In this document: positions 47,872 through 58,960 of the stretch, piece by piece | Layout of the letters: each line of letters opens with the position of its first letter | Position numbering within the stretch: position 1 is the first letter of the stretch | From: Sphagnum compactum | Taxonomy: Eukaryota; Bryophyta; Sphagnopsida; Sphagnales | Direction: 5' to 3' | Assembly (NCBI GenBank): GCA_965153455.1 | Contig: OZ234500.1 | Span: 2,604,001-2,668,000 of the forward strand | DNA length: 64,000 nt | Made by a program: the position numbers and the translations under genes | Notes under the pieces: model-generated | The model's database searches: none | The model's input: only the letters and a program-made list of their open reading frames with translations | What the model was told of the DNA's origin: nothing

Positions 47872-49454
47872 ATGATGTCGTCAAATGGACAATCGAGTAG
47901 ACAATCATTAGGTGGACAATATAACCAAAACCTTCAAAACAAGTTATCCTACACATCATCTGGTACTTATCCCCCCAAACCTTCGAGCAACCCATCCTCA
48001 ACAATGCACAAGCGAGGGGCTACAAAAATATCTGGCAAGGAGGACATTTCATTGATGCAATCTTTAAAGTGTCAAAAGCTTGAGGACAATGATTTTAAGC
48101 GAATCATCACACAACGATTCTGGGAAATTATCATGACATTTTTCATGGAGCACATAATCACATCCCTCGACAGTGCTTTTGTAAACAAACAAAAAACTGG
48201 CCTAGAAAAGTATAAACACATCATGGAACATAAAGTTTTGGCAAAACTAAATGGTTCCTTGCAAAACATCAAGCTTTGAAATTTCCAGGGGTTTATGGAG
48301 TGGTTTGAAAGCAAAATTTCGAATGTAGCCACAAACTTATTGCAATGGTTTGATGTCCTTTATGCGCAAAAACACAAGGTGCATTGGACCACAAAGGTGG
48401 TGAACTTGTGGGAAAAAATTTCATGGTGGGCCAAATTTCCAAAAAACTAGTTCAAGAAGAAGGCAAGGATTGCACCATGGATGGAAGAAGGCATTCAAAA
48501 CCTTTTGACCCAAATTGGAAGCTATGGTGTGTTATGGATTCCAAGCACAACAAATGTGCTCCCACTATTAGGTGGAAATAATCAAGGTGGTTATGGTGTG
48601 GTGCGTAAGGTGCGAATCAAAAGATTTGAACTCATCCCAAGCACGATTGAATTAGCGGAGAAAACACCAAAAATGGATGACAAGTGAAAAGCACATAAGT
48701 AATAATTAGTGGAAGCCTTAGCATGCCTTTGCAAACATTTAGGTGTCATCAAATTCCTTTCCATTCACATAAAGACCATGGAGGCATACACATTATGGTG
48801 GATGGGGGAACTCTTTGAGAAATGTTGGATTACAACATGAAGTACTGGCCCATTATGGATAATGATACCTTATTGTGGCAAGGGGGACCGAATATGGAAG
48901 GGCGAACATGACTTGTCGCCTTTAGGTGAAATCATGTGAAGTTGGCACGGGCATTCATAAACATTATGAATGTAGTACATCATTGTGGAATTTTGCACAA
49001 CCACTTGTCCAAGGACAACATTATGTTACAATTTTTGATAGATAGACCATACGTTGTGTACATAGGTGTGTGCGATTGGGGTGAAACTGGGCATTTATAA
49101 GAGGTGCCGACATCATTGTATGGGTTTGCAAAGGAGCAAGATGCAACCAACGCAAAAAAAATGCATTCGTGGGTTGCCCTAGAATTATTTTTTTGTTTAC
49201 AACGAGTCAGGAACTATAAATTCCCCTCGACGAATGGCCAACCAACATGCCACGACTTTGAAGTTTGAAGCATATTCGGTGGGTAGGTTAGCAAATGTCA
49301 TATGGGGTGATGATTGGGATGTAGAATATTTTGTAGACAATTCAACTAAGATGTCATTTGGGAAACTAATCCATGACATGTATGACCTAAATCTAGAAGC
49401 ACAAAAAATTGTTCAACATGTCATGTGCACTTTGATGGGGCCTCCATACAATTA
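47872..49454 (+). pseudogene. decayed protein-kinase-like gene with CDWG motif
   Basis: From the ATG at 47872 one frame runs about 310 codons, interrupted only by stops near 48277, 48448, 48685 and 48700. Frameshifts follow near 48805 and 49190 (a T run). The N-terminal half is Ser/Gln-rich, then helical. The C-terminal half reads as a protein kinase: glycine loop GGNNQGGYGVV (48571-48603), a candidate beta-3 Lys in LAEKTPKM, a candidate alpha-C Glu in LVEALACL, catalytic loop GILHNHLSKDNIML (48987-49028), metal-binding CDWG (49071-49082) in place of DFG, WVALELF in place of the APE motif, and AYSVGRLANVIWGDDW in the F-helix region. The catalytic-loop Asp (HRD or HND) reads His, although Lys and Asn of KDN remain. 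No family could be named. As read, it is not translatable and would be catalytically impaired. Confidence 0.7.
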
Positions 49455-50249
49455 GATTACATTTGAACAGTGTTATCGAAAACAACATAAATAGTTTGTA
49501 GTTGCTAGATATGGAATATGGTGTAATTTACATGATCTTTCAAAAATGACATGTTTTGAACTTGCAAATTTTATAAAACCCAATTTTGTAAACGAATCAT
49601 GTTGTCATGTGTAATTAAATTTGAGATTTGTCAATCCATCCTTTTCACATATTTGAAATTTGTTTTCAAATCTATGTTCTATGACGATGATGGATTTCTT
49701 ATAAACATAAGATACAATGATCATTTACAATTTTATACAAGTATTGCACATTTATTTCTTATATTTTTGAAATTATGGATGATTGAACTTATCATTGATA
49801 ATTTGTTTCAATAAATGCTTTGATATGATTGATAGACATATAATGAAATAAAATCATAAAAAATCATTTAAAACAACATTTTTTAATGTAAAGTTTACAA
49901 AGCATTCACTTTGTAGACTTTTGTTTTGGTTTTCATTTTTTTGGGCATTGCCTACCAAGGTAAGGATATTGTGTATAGATTCATTATAAAATGTAATAGT
50001 TTAACATATTTTGGTCCCCTAGGTAGTAAGTCTATTTCTATACAAGGATTTTTGAAAGATGATATTTTAGCTTGTGTTGAAACTTGGGATTAATGATAGA
50101 ATTGTGATATCTTGAAGGAGTTGGGTTTCTTTTAGAAGATGTTTTCTAAAGATTATATTTTTGCATGGTGAAATATTGGAATTTCCATCTTTCTTCTTTT
50201 GCCTTAAAATATTTTTTTAATGTAAATGGCAAGGCCATAGTGTGACACA
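49455..50249. other. AT-rich sequence downstream of the kinase fossil
   Basis: This is probably the former 3' UTR and flank. No motif or domain is seen. Confidence 0.4.
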
Positions 50250-50335
50250 CTGAAAAGATGGCAACCGAAAGTTTTTGGTCACCGTAAGATTGGTGACTGA
50301 AATCCATTTTCGGTCATTTATCATAATGTGGTTAG
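50250..50335. repeat. third cluster of GGTCGCC-like half-sites
   Basis: ATGGCAACCGAAAG, TTTTTGGTCACCG, TTGGTGACTGAAA and TTTTCGGTCATTT occur in 80 bases, the same inverted half-site family as at 45515-46245. With that array it brackets the kinase-like fossil. Confidence 0.65.
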
Positions 50336-50454
50336 CCCGAGTGTGAACAAGGATTTTTTTGCGTCCGTCTTAATGGATGCGATAGATGCGTCAATATGGA
50401 TGTCAACACGACCCCCAATGCAAAATGGGTGTGTCACGTCGGTTTTGACAACCC

Positions 50455-50935
50455 TAATTAGTATCCTAGGTTACATAGGTATGTAAAACCTAGGCTAACA
50501 AGGTAACATAGGTAGAAAAAATATTTCAGGTAATTACTTAGGTAGATTAGAAAAAGAATGTGCATAATAATATGTGATGACAAATCATTTTTCTCATTGA
50601 ATAATGGTTCAATGGTTAAGGATTTGTTTTTAAACATATAGGTGATAAAAGATGAAGAGTTTGAACCTTCACATTTGCACCTTAAGTTGATGGGCTAGGT
50701 GGCTTTGGTTCCTAGCTTAAATTATGAGATCTATTATGTTTTTAACATATCCTACATCACCTAGTTTAGGTTCCTAGGCGTTTAATTTAAGCTAAGTTTT
50801 AGCCTAAATTCTTAAAATAGGTTAAGTGATCTAGGTTTAGCTTAACCGAGGTAGCTTAGTCTAAGTTCCTAGGTGTTTAGCTTAATTTAGGTGCCTAATC
50901 TAGCTTAGTTTTGGGTTCTTAAATGCCTAGCCTAC
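50455..50935. repeat. small TAGG/CCTA-rich block
   Basis: CCTAGG, TAGGT and AGCTTAG words recur in both orientations, most densely at 50455-50530 and 50750-50935, like the larger satellite at 24345-26460 but shorter and more diverged. A tRNA-like segment interrupts it. Confidence 0.7.
50595..50680 (+). repeat. tRNA-like SINE head, copy c
   Basis: TAATGGTTCAATGGTTAAGG (A box, 50602-50621) is followed by GAGTTTGAACCTTC (B box, 50657-50670), a tRNA-like order and spacing of about 35 bases. The stems do not form a good cloverleaf. Confidence 0.55.
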
Positions 50936-52692
50936 TAGGTGAAAACACGGTCAAAGGAGCTAAGGCCGCCAAAGTAAAAGGCTTTTTCCAAGGACTACAC
51001 ATGACATGTGTCATTTTTGTGTTATGTTTTGTTCAAGTGGTACACCTTCATCATTAAGGTGTGCAACTAACAAAATCAAAGTAGTTCTAACAATGGTGCA
51101 TGTGGTGGAACAACTCCAACAACAAAGTTTTGATATTTTTTCATATAATCCAAAGGCATGTTTCATTAGTTGCAATTTTTTAGTCATCAAATGCATAACC
51201 ATTTTTCAATTGTTGATTCAATTAAAATTTACAAAATTATATTTTTGTGTGGGGCGAGACAATATTATACCCAAGTTCTTATTTCATCTTATTTTGGCAC
51301 AATGTGTCTAATGTCAATTTTGCACATTTTTTCTTTCAAAATGTTTTTGCATGAAAAAAAAAGTTTTTTGAATTGTTTTTGTCATGTCCGTGCTTGGGCC
51401 CTTGTTCATCGAGCATTTAACTTACCCAAAGTTATTATGCATGCCCTTATATGGAAAAGAAATCAATCTATGTCCATATCTAAGATATGGGAAGACTAAA
51501 AACCACAATTTTGTTTGATACCAGGAATACATGTCCACAATGTATTGATATTTGAGTATCTTGATTTTTTTAGCTTTTGAACCTTTTCAGTAGTACAACT
51601 TAAACATTTACACTTCACATGGAAATGAACAAATTACAAAAGGAATATGCATTGCTTTGTTACATAGTAAATTTGACTTTTAAAATTGGGGATATTAGGC
51701 CTCAGTTTTGTGTAATTAGGGACAAAATCAAAAGTCAAAATGAAAACATGACATGGGAAACAAAAAGAGGACCATATTGTTTTTTTTCTCACCCAAATCT
51801 GTTCTTAGGTGGTTTCATCCCCTGTTTTGGAGGTGCTTTAGATGGGCTTTTTGTCCCACGAATATTTCTTCATCAATCCAAAGTCTTGGGCCCACTTCAC
51901 ATTAAGAGTCAAAACCAAGGTTAAACTCAAATTGAACATTCCTATTGGTGCAATCATTGAAATCAGCCCCAAGGGCTTTATACTAGGAGTCAAGGATGGA
52001 AAAAAATAAAAATTAATCTCCCATTTTATGGCCCTAACTTGGCCCCAAGGCTAAAAAGTATATATGTCAACTTGGGAGGCCAATTTGCAACCTTTGGGGC
52101 CAATGTTGCTACAATAAAATATTATTGTTTTGATAAAATCCACACCATAGGATCAAATCAAACCCTAAACCAAACCCTATATCTTATTCTTCTTTTTCAT
52201 TTCATCTATTTACATTTTGTTCTTTTTTTGTTGAGTTTTTGTGCTTGTTTGTGAATGACGAAAGGAGTTTTCAAATTTTTGTTGCTTGAACATTTTTGTT
52301 GAATAGCTAGCCAAAAGTTGTTTTTCCATGAATCCACTTTCTTGTTCATAGTTTCATACAAATCTCTTTCTTGTGACTCCATTTGTTTTCATAATAAAAA
52401 CAACCATTGTCATCATTGCACTATATTGTTAATGAAAATGCAAGTTGTTGCAATGCCACTACACAATAATAACCTATTGAATCATCATGAAAAACACAAA
52501 AGTTACAAAAATCTTGTGTCTATGCTCATCCATGTTGGTCTTATTTTTAGGATTTAACTTGAGAAATTTTTAGGGTTTAACTAGAGAAAGGAAGCAAAAT
52601 TGAAAAGAAGAATGATACAAAAAAAAAGAATGAATGAAAATATATGAGGGGTTGAAACTTTGATCCCTACTGTGTGGCCAAAGTTTCTTTTA
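50936..52692. other. AT-rich non-coding sequence
   Basis: Open frames at 51006-51311, 51170-51499 and 51619-51924 overlap one another and lack motifs. The stretch 51780-52110 is richer in GGCCC and GGGCC words and may be old MITE debris. Confidence 0.35.
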
Positions 52693-53488
52693 TTGGCGAA
52701 TTTTCGCCAAATCCCTACCTGAAAAATATGATTTCAACCAATAGGAAGGATTTTCCATGGAAAAAATGGCCCAAATTTGCCAGATTTCGAAAAAAATATT
52801 CCACCAATCGTGAAATTTTCATTATTAGTTCCAGTACGTAGCCAAAAATATTGAAAGATTTTGATTTTTTCCTACTTCCATATTAGTACATGTGGCCAAA
52901 TTTGGCTAAATCACTTTGGAGATGATCGCCACCTTGGTTGCATCACAAAATTGGAAAAAGAAACCCTGGTTTGGCCTGAACTCATTGGCCCCCAAACAAA
53001 TAATATTTTATTGATGATTTGTGGTCAAACATGGAGCCACGAACTGAAGAAGTGCTCAAATTTCCCATTATTGGCCCCAAGACTTTTTGGCCCTGACCCC
53101 TAGTCTAAAGCGGGCCTTATCAGAACCGACAGAATCCTGTAAAGCTTGTCAACTGGCACCCAGTTTCATTAAATGACCAGTATCGAATTTTGCTCACTTT
53201 TTGGCTACACGCAAATCGAGGATGAAATACGGGTGCGCAGGTCAAACTATGGCCCAAAGACAGGGTCACTTTCTCAATAACTTTAATGGCTGAACAAAAT
53301 CATAAGCTACCTATTGGCTATACCTTCTATATATATTGGCTACCTATTGGAACTTATCATAAAAATCTGGCGATCTGGGAACTTTGTTTCTTCGAAATTT
53401 TCCGAATTTCGGCCATTTTTTCCATGGAAAATCCTTTGCACATAGGTTGAGATCATATTTTTCAGGTCGAAATTTGGCGAAATTTCAC
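52693..53488. mobile_element. second foldback element, about 150-bp arms
   Basis: The left arm (52693-52843) and right arm (53338-53488) are imperfect reverse complements. Paired blocks are CTGAAAAATATGAT with ATCATATTTTTCAG, and GGATTTTCCATGGAAAAAAT with ATTTTTTCCATGGAAAATCC. The 495-base centre has no coding domain; it contains a GACCCCTAGTCTAAAGCGGGCCT stretch at about 53095-53117 that resembles an end of the MITE at 53768-54006. A partial copy of the right arm lies at 62686-62835. Confidence 0.8.
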
Positions 53489-53767
53489 CCCCAAAAAAAA
53501 AACAAAAAAAACAACGCTGATCACACCTTAAACAAGATTGTACTCAGACTGGGGGTACTTATTCATGCTTTTATTAATTAGTGAGGAGGGTGTGCCCATA
53601 GTTTTTAAGAAAACGAAGGAGCCATTTGATTGGATCATCACAAATATTTTAGGAACATGGGCCACTCACCAACATAGAAGCCTAATGGCCACTTTAGTTG
53701 AGGGTCCAAGTTGCATGGTCCAATGAAATAGACCAATCCTCTTAGTTGAGAGCCATAAATTGGACCC

Positions 53768-54006
53768 ACGGCCTTTAGATGAGGATCCAAGACCCAAAGT
53801 GGCAAATCAAGGCTAAAGCTACATGGCTCCATTTTTGTGGGAAAATCAACTGGTTTGGACCCAAAAAAAAGAGCTCAAATGAGAGCTCATGATTTGGAAA
53901 ACCAAGATGCAAGCTCACGGGTCCAATTCAAGGATTCAATCTGCTTCAAATGAGTGGAAATTGGTTCCTAAGGATTTGAACCCTGGACCCCATCTAAAGT
54001 GGGCCC
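53768..54006 (-). mobile_element. MITE-like repeat, copy B
   Basis: This is the inverted partner of 36606-36855. Its right end reads CCCATCTAAAGTGGGCCCT and its left end GGCCTTTAGATGAGGATCC, so the terminal inverted repeat is approximately AGGGCCCACTTTAGATGGGG. There is no coding capacity; the open frame at 53638-53832 is a by-product. Confidence 0.75.
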
Positions 54007-55595
54007 TAAATAAGCTTTCTCTCCCAAAATAGAAGCATGTTTTGTTTAGGGTCTTCCCCCCTTGGCCCCCTCACCTGGAGAGCCAACAAAAGCCAACAAA
54101 TTCCCCTTTACAAAAGACTGGTGAACTGAAGAACTGACATTGCCATCACTTGCAGTTGCATCACAAAACTTTCCTAATGGGTTTGCTTGGTTCAAGAACT
54201 ACTGCAAAAATAACCCCCTCTGGGCCAAGTACCTTCCTTGGGTCATTGGAGAACACAAAAATTCCACTCACTCTCTGCACTCGGTAGGTAGGGGTACTAA
54301 CTACTGCGCCCAGAGAAATTCATTCATCACACACACACATCACTCATCCAATCAAGGAAGGATGTTGTACTGTATGATGTGTGCAGTAAGTATATGGGGT
54401 TTAGGGTTTAGGGTTTTAGCCCAGTCTGTTTTTTCTTTCACATTGTGCTTTGTGCAAGGGGTCTCAAATGGTGAGCTGGGGATGATGTCAAGTGGCGGGC
54501 GTCCCAGACACCATCCATCAATACTGCAGGTGCACTTGTGTGGTACTCCTGAGTCACTCTAGCCTGGAATTTTAACGCGTAGTCCAATGTTAGCTAAAGG
54601 TTTTGATCAGTGTTGGACTGGTATATAGGTTGTACTTAGATATCAACTTGGGTATCAATATGAGTGAAAATTCTTGACTAGTTGAGCAATGGTTTGCTCA
54701 TTGTATTGCGGTTGAAACCATATTGCCGTGGTATGTGAAAATTGGATATTTCGACTCATATTAGATCCGATTGGTAACAACATTTTAAGTACCTCGATCT
54801 ATATTCATACACATATTTATGAGCATCAATGCCATGGTATGAATATCAACTTTTTTAGGGTGTAAGGTGTGAGTTGTAAATTGTAAACTATATATATTTT
54901 TCAGCATGGAGGGAAGCTGTTACATTATAGTGAAAGGTGGCTCTTCAATGTTGGCAATCTCTGCCTCTGATCAATGATGCATTAGTGCTAAATATAAGAC
55001 CTCTTCAATTCAAAGTTGTCATAATATTTTTTGCTAGTTATTGTATATGACTTATCAAGTGATGGTTTTTTTTTTCAACTTGGGATCTACATGTATAGAT
55101 GAATTTTATTAATTTTATGCCTTTTATAATATTAATAATATTAATTTTTTCCAACTTGGCAGCTTTAGCCTTTTATCAATGACACATTTGTCATGATTTT
55201 GGGACAGCTACAAATTAATTTTGTTGTGAATAGTGTTTTGTTGGTTTTTTTTTAAAGGTTCATCAAGGATTTTTTTCCTTTCAACTTATGCAAAAAGTTG
55301 TACTTTTTTGTGGCATCACACATTAAATCAACATATTCATATTGATATTATGTACCCCTATGGTATCACACATTTCAATACCATGATAATCATACCATTG
55401 TGCGTAAATTGTTGAATTTCTTCCAAAACTAAAACAACATTAGTTTGAACTTTGAACCATCAATGTCACAAAGCTAGTAACATGAGTGGCACTGATAATA
55501 ACAAGTTTGGTGTTGGCGTGCTTAACAATGTTTTTTATTTCAATTTTGTTATGTAGCCAAATGATAATCATGTAGAAAAACTTTTACTCAAATTT

Positions 55596-55598
<3 letters not shown>
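54007..55598. other. mixed non-coding sequence
   Basis: 54010-54580 is a compositionally mixed island with a TTTAGGG pair at 54398-54412 and a short CA run near 54331-54344. The remainder is AT-rich. The 140-codon open frame at 54140-54562 has no recognisable domain. Confidence 0.35.

Positions 55599-55635
<37 letters not shown>
55599..55635. repeat. TA dinucleotide microsatellite
   Basis: About 36 bases of pure TA repeat lie 14 bases outside the LTR of the minus-strand gypsy element. Confidence 0.95.
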
Positions 55636-55636
<1 letters not shown>

Positions 55637-55649
55637 GTAAAGGTGAAAA

Positions 55650-56109
55650 TGTCACGGGCACAACAAACTACAAGAACAAGAACTAAACCAAGGACCTAGC
55701 AAGGAAAACAAATCACAAGAAATGTAAGCCTAAGTTTAATCCAAGATTAGAAACACAAAAACGCAAGGCAAGAACATAGTATATGCTAGAAGATGATTCA
55801 AACAAAACTTTATTCTGATAATGTATGAAAACAAAGGTTATGACAAGAAAACATACTCAAAACTAGTGTGAACAAATTGAAGGTAATGGGAGGTTTTAAC
55901 CTTATTTATACCCCATTGGGGACCTAATTCAAAGAAGCTTTCATAGAGGCTTCCATGTGGGCATTGACCACGGAAGTTTTTTGATAAGTTTCCTAACTCA
56001 TAGTGAACTATGAGCTAACTAAGAGTTGACGATGATGCAACGATGATGCAAACGACTATGTTGGTGCAAGTGATGATGCAAACAACTGGTGATGATGGTG
56101 TTCGTGACA
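55650..56109 (-). repeat. 3' LTR of the minus-strand chromovirus
   Basis: It starts TGTCACGGGC and ends TTCGTGACA on the plus strand, so its termini are short inverted repeats. A TATAAATAAG box (complement of 55901-55910) is the likely U3 promoter. GATGATGCAA repeats occur near 56030-56085. Confidence 0.9.
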
Positions 56110-56274
56110 TCACCTCCCCTTCTAGCAATGAATCCCAAAAGGAGCGGCCTTGGGCTTGTTTAGATATCACATGTGAAAGTCGTTCACATTTTTCATGGCA
56201 TTTGATAAGTTCTCAACTAGTTTCCATGGACATTCACTGATGTCATAACCCTGCCAATGAACTAAATATTGTAA

Positions 56275-56600
56275 CTAACAATGTGATATCCTTAAATCTA
56301 GGATTTCTTGAACCTCGTATTCTTGCGCACTATCAAATACAATCGGTGGAAGTGGCTCATGTGTTCTCCTTAAAATGGTAGAAACATGGTAGGGTTCCAA
56401 CAATGAAACATGAAACATGGGGTGAGTTTCATGGAATCTGGAAGTTTGAGTTGGAATGCCATTGTGTTGATTTGTTTCACGATGGTGAACGAACCAAGTC
56501 TTTGGTAGTCCAATTTTTTCGACAGCCGAGTTGTTTTGATGTTTTGTCATCGAAACCAAACTTGACCTCCGACCTTGAAATTTGGTTGGTCTTTATGATG
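56275..56600 (-). pseudogene. chromovirus integrase C-terminus and chromodomain start
   Basis: Minus-strand text includes FHETHPMFHVSLLEPYH, then PPIVFDSAQEYEVQEILDLRI. The HPVFHVSLL phrase is the conserved integrase tail of chromoviruses, and EYEVEEIL opens a chromodomain, which targets insertion to marked chromatin. The chromodomain is cut short by stops before the 3' LTR. Confidence 0.8.
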
Positions 56601-56637
56601 TTCGTCAATATTTTCCTTGTATTGTTTTTGAGCTTTT

Positions 56638-57197
56638 TCAAAGTTGGATACAATGTGTTTGAATGTCTGCTAACCACATGATTTGATCCTTGGTTGCAGG
56701 ATTCACAACATTGTTTACAGCTTGGATGTCAAAACTGAGATGTAAGCCATCATTTGCAAAGAATGGTATTCGTTGTGTTGTTAAATGCATTGTGTTGTTG
56801 TAAGGAAACTCTACCATAGACAAGAAATCCGACCAATTATCTTGGTGATAATTAGTCGTACATCATAGATATTGCTCCAAGACTTTATTGACCTACTCCG
56901 TTTGCCCATGTATTTAGGGATGGAAAGTTGATGATAACTTCACCTTCACACGTAATAGTTCGAAGAGCCACTCTAGATTTTGGATGCAAATTAAGGTTCA
57001 CAATTAGAAACAATGTTTTCAAGAAATCCATGATAGCGAAAAACATGATCAAGGAATAACTTAACTACCTTTTTGCTAATTATTGATTTTTTGCAAGGAA
57101 TAAAATGAACCATTTTCTTTAGATGATCCACCACCATTAGAATGGAATCAAATGAATTAGATCGTGGAAGATCCATGATGAAATCCATGGAGATCAA
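56638..57197 (-). pseudogene. chromovirus integrase core
   Basis: It opens ISMDFIMDLPRSNSFDSILMVVDHLKKM with the first catalytic Asp. HVFRYHGFLENIVSNCEP stands where SDRGP with the second Asp is expected (here Cys, so inactive). MVEFPYNNTMH follows in another frame at 56823. The catalytic Glu segment falls in unreadable sequence near 56880-56990. Confidence 0.8.
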
Positions 57198-57227
57198 AGA
57201 CCACGGTGAAGCAAGGACCGGTAATGG

Positions 57228-57704
57228 CTAAAGAAGTCCATGAAAGCAATGATGAGGATTTTCTGCACGAGCACAAACATCACATGAGCCCACAAATTCC
57301 TTCACGAATTTGCAAAGTTGTAGCCACCAATAGTCATGAGACACTAACTCCATGGTCTTGTTGAATCCAAATTGGCCAACAACCAATGTGTCATGTTTAG
57401 CTCGGAAAACTTGAAGTCGTGCAAGGTTTTTTGGTATGTATAACAATTCATCATGATACAACAGACCATCACGAAACTCGAATTTGTTGAAATCACTAGG
57501 AAGGTTCTTCCAATGACTTTTGATAGCAATGACAAGAGAATCATTGATTAGATCTTCACGAATGTGTTGAAGGAAGGTCTTATTTTCAGGAATTACTGAC
57601 AATGTTTGAAGCCAAAGGTTTTTAGGTTTGAAAATGGTGTCACATTGTTGATCGTAAGTAGCATCCCCCTCCTTAAACGCGAGGTATGACCGATGGGATA
57701 ACAA
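57228..57704 (-). pseudogene. chromovirus integrase zinc-binding domain
   Basis: A 158-residue open frame contains the post-RNase H linker (FRDGLLYHDELLYIPKN) and the H-x-n-H-x-n-C-x2-C zinc domain: AKHDTLVVGQFGFNKTMELVSH, then GSCDVCAR. All four zinc ligands appear intact. Confidence 0.85.
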
Positions 57705-57722
57705 ATTTGGTTTGCTTTGTTG

Positions 57723-58060
57723 TCACCTTAGATGGTAGGTAATCATGAACCAAAATTGAGAAAAGGATAATGCCCATTGAGCTTGATGTTGATTCAACAC
57801 ACGAGCTATCATGAAATATTGGAGATTCTTGTGATCAAAATACACAATGATTTCATGTTGAACTTTTTCAAGTAGATGACGCCATTTCTCAAAGGCATCC
57901 ACCATGGCCAAAAGTTCTTTGTCAATGAATATTGTAGTTAATCTTGACAAGAAAAAACTTACGAGAGCGGAAACGAATTAGATAAGAAGATTATCTTTTC
58001 TAGGTTGTGAGACTATGACACTTAATGCAAAGTCAGAAGCGTCTATCTCCAATTTACAAA
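57723..58060 (-). pseudogene. chromovirus RNase H
   Basis: EIDASDFALSVIVSQP near 58010-58055 carries the catalytic DASD. IDKELLAMVDAFEKWRHLL and VYFDHKNLQYFM follow, all standard RNase H landmarks. One in-frame stop lies between the two parts. Confidence 0.85.
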
Positions 58061-58146
58061 AGGTTTGGAAGGGTTTGCATGAATCAAAAGTGGGGCAGTT
58101 GTGAAGGAGCTTTCAAAGATTGAAAGACATTTTCAGCTTTAACTCC

Positions 58147-58960
58147 CTAGGAAAAAGGTTGATCCTTCCGAATCATATGAGTACGAGGGGTCATTATTGT
58201 GGGACAATGTGCATTGAATCGTTGATAAAATTTGGTGAACCCAAAAAAACATTGAACATCCCAAATAGAAGCTAAGGTAGCCCAATCCATAATGGTTTGA
58301 ACCTTATGAAAGTCCATGCAAATGCCATCTCCAGAAATAATATAACCCAAGAATTCACACTTAGATTGATGGAATCCACATTTCTCCAATTTGGCATAAA
58401 GACCAACTTCTCGGAGCTTTTCCAAAACAATACGTACATGGTGCTCATGGTCTACCATGTTCTTTGAAAAAATGAGGATGTCATCAATGTAACAAACCAC
58501 AAAATCATCAAAATATTCATAAAAGACATCATTCATCATATGTTGAAAGACAGCAAGTGCATTGGTAAGACCAAAGGGCATCACAACATATTCAAAATGG
58601 CCATAATGAATTTTGAATGTCCTCTTCCATTCATCACCTTCTCAAATACACACCAAGTTGTATGCTCCACATAAGTCAGTCTTGGTGTACATTTTGGCAT
58701 GATTAAGTTGGTCCAACAATCTTGAAATCAAGGGCAAAAGGTATTGGTTTTTTATGGTGAGTCGATTTAGTCCATGGTAAACAACACACATGCGTAGAGA
58801 TCCATCCTTTTTGTTGACAAATAGGATTGGAGCACTAGCTAGAGATTTGGAATGTCGAATGAACCCTTTCTCAAGATTTTCATCGATGTATTCTCAAAGC
58901 ATCGAGAGTTCGTTTTGTGACAAGTTATAGATGAGTCCAAATAGGGGTTGTGTTCCTTCC
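58147..58960 (-). pseudogene. chromovirus reverse transcriptase
   Basis: [18 protein letters not shown] and [16 protein letters not shown] open the domain, then [11 protein letters not shown]. The 145-residue open frame at 58584-58147 carries MMPFGLTNALAVFQ, the catalytic YIDDILIFS and KCEFLGYIISGDGI. YIDD is intact. Stops occur near 58895 and 58640. Confidence 0.9.

Noticed and set aside
54140-54562. 140-codon open frame with a TTTAGGG pair
   Set aside because: No domain; it crosses simple repeats (CA run, TTTAGGG), which argues against coding.
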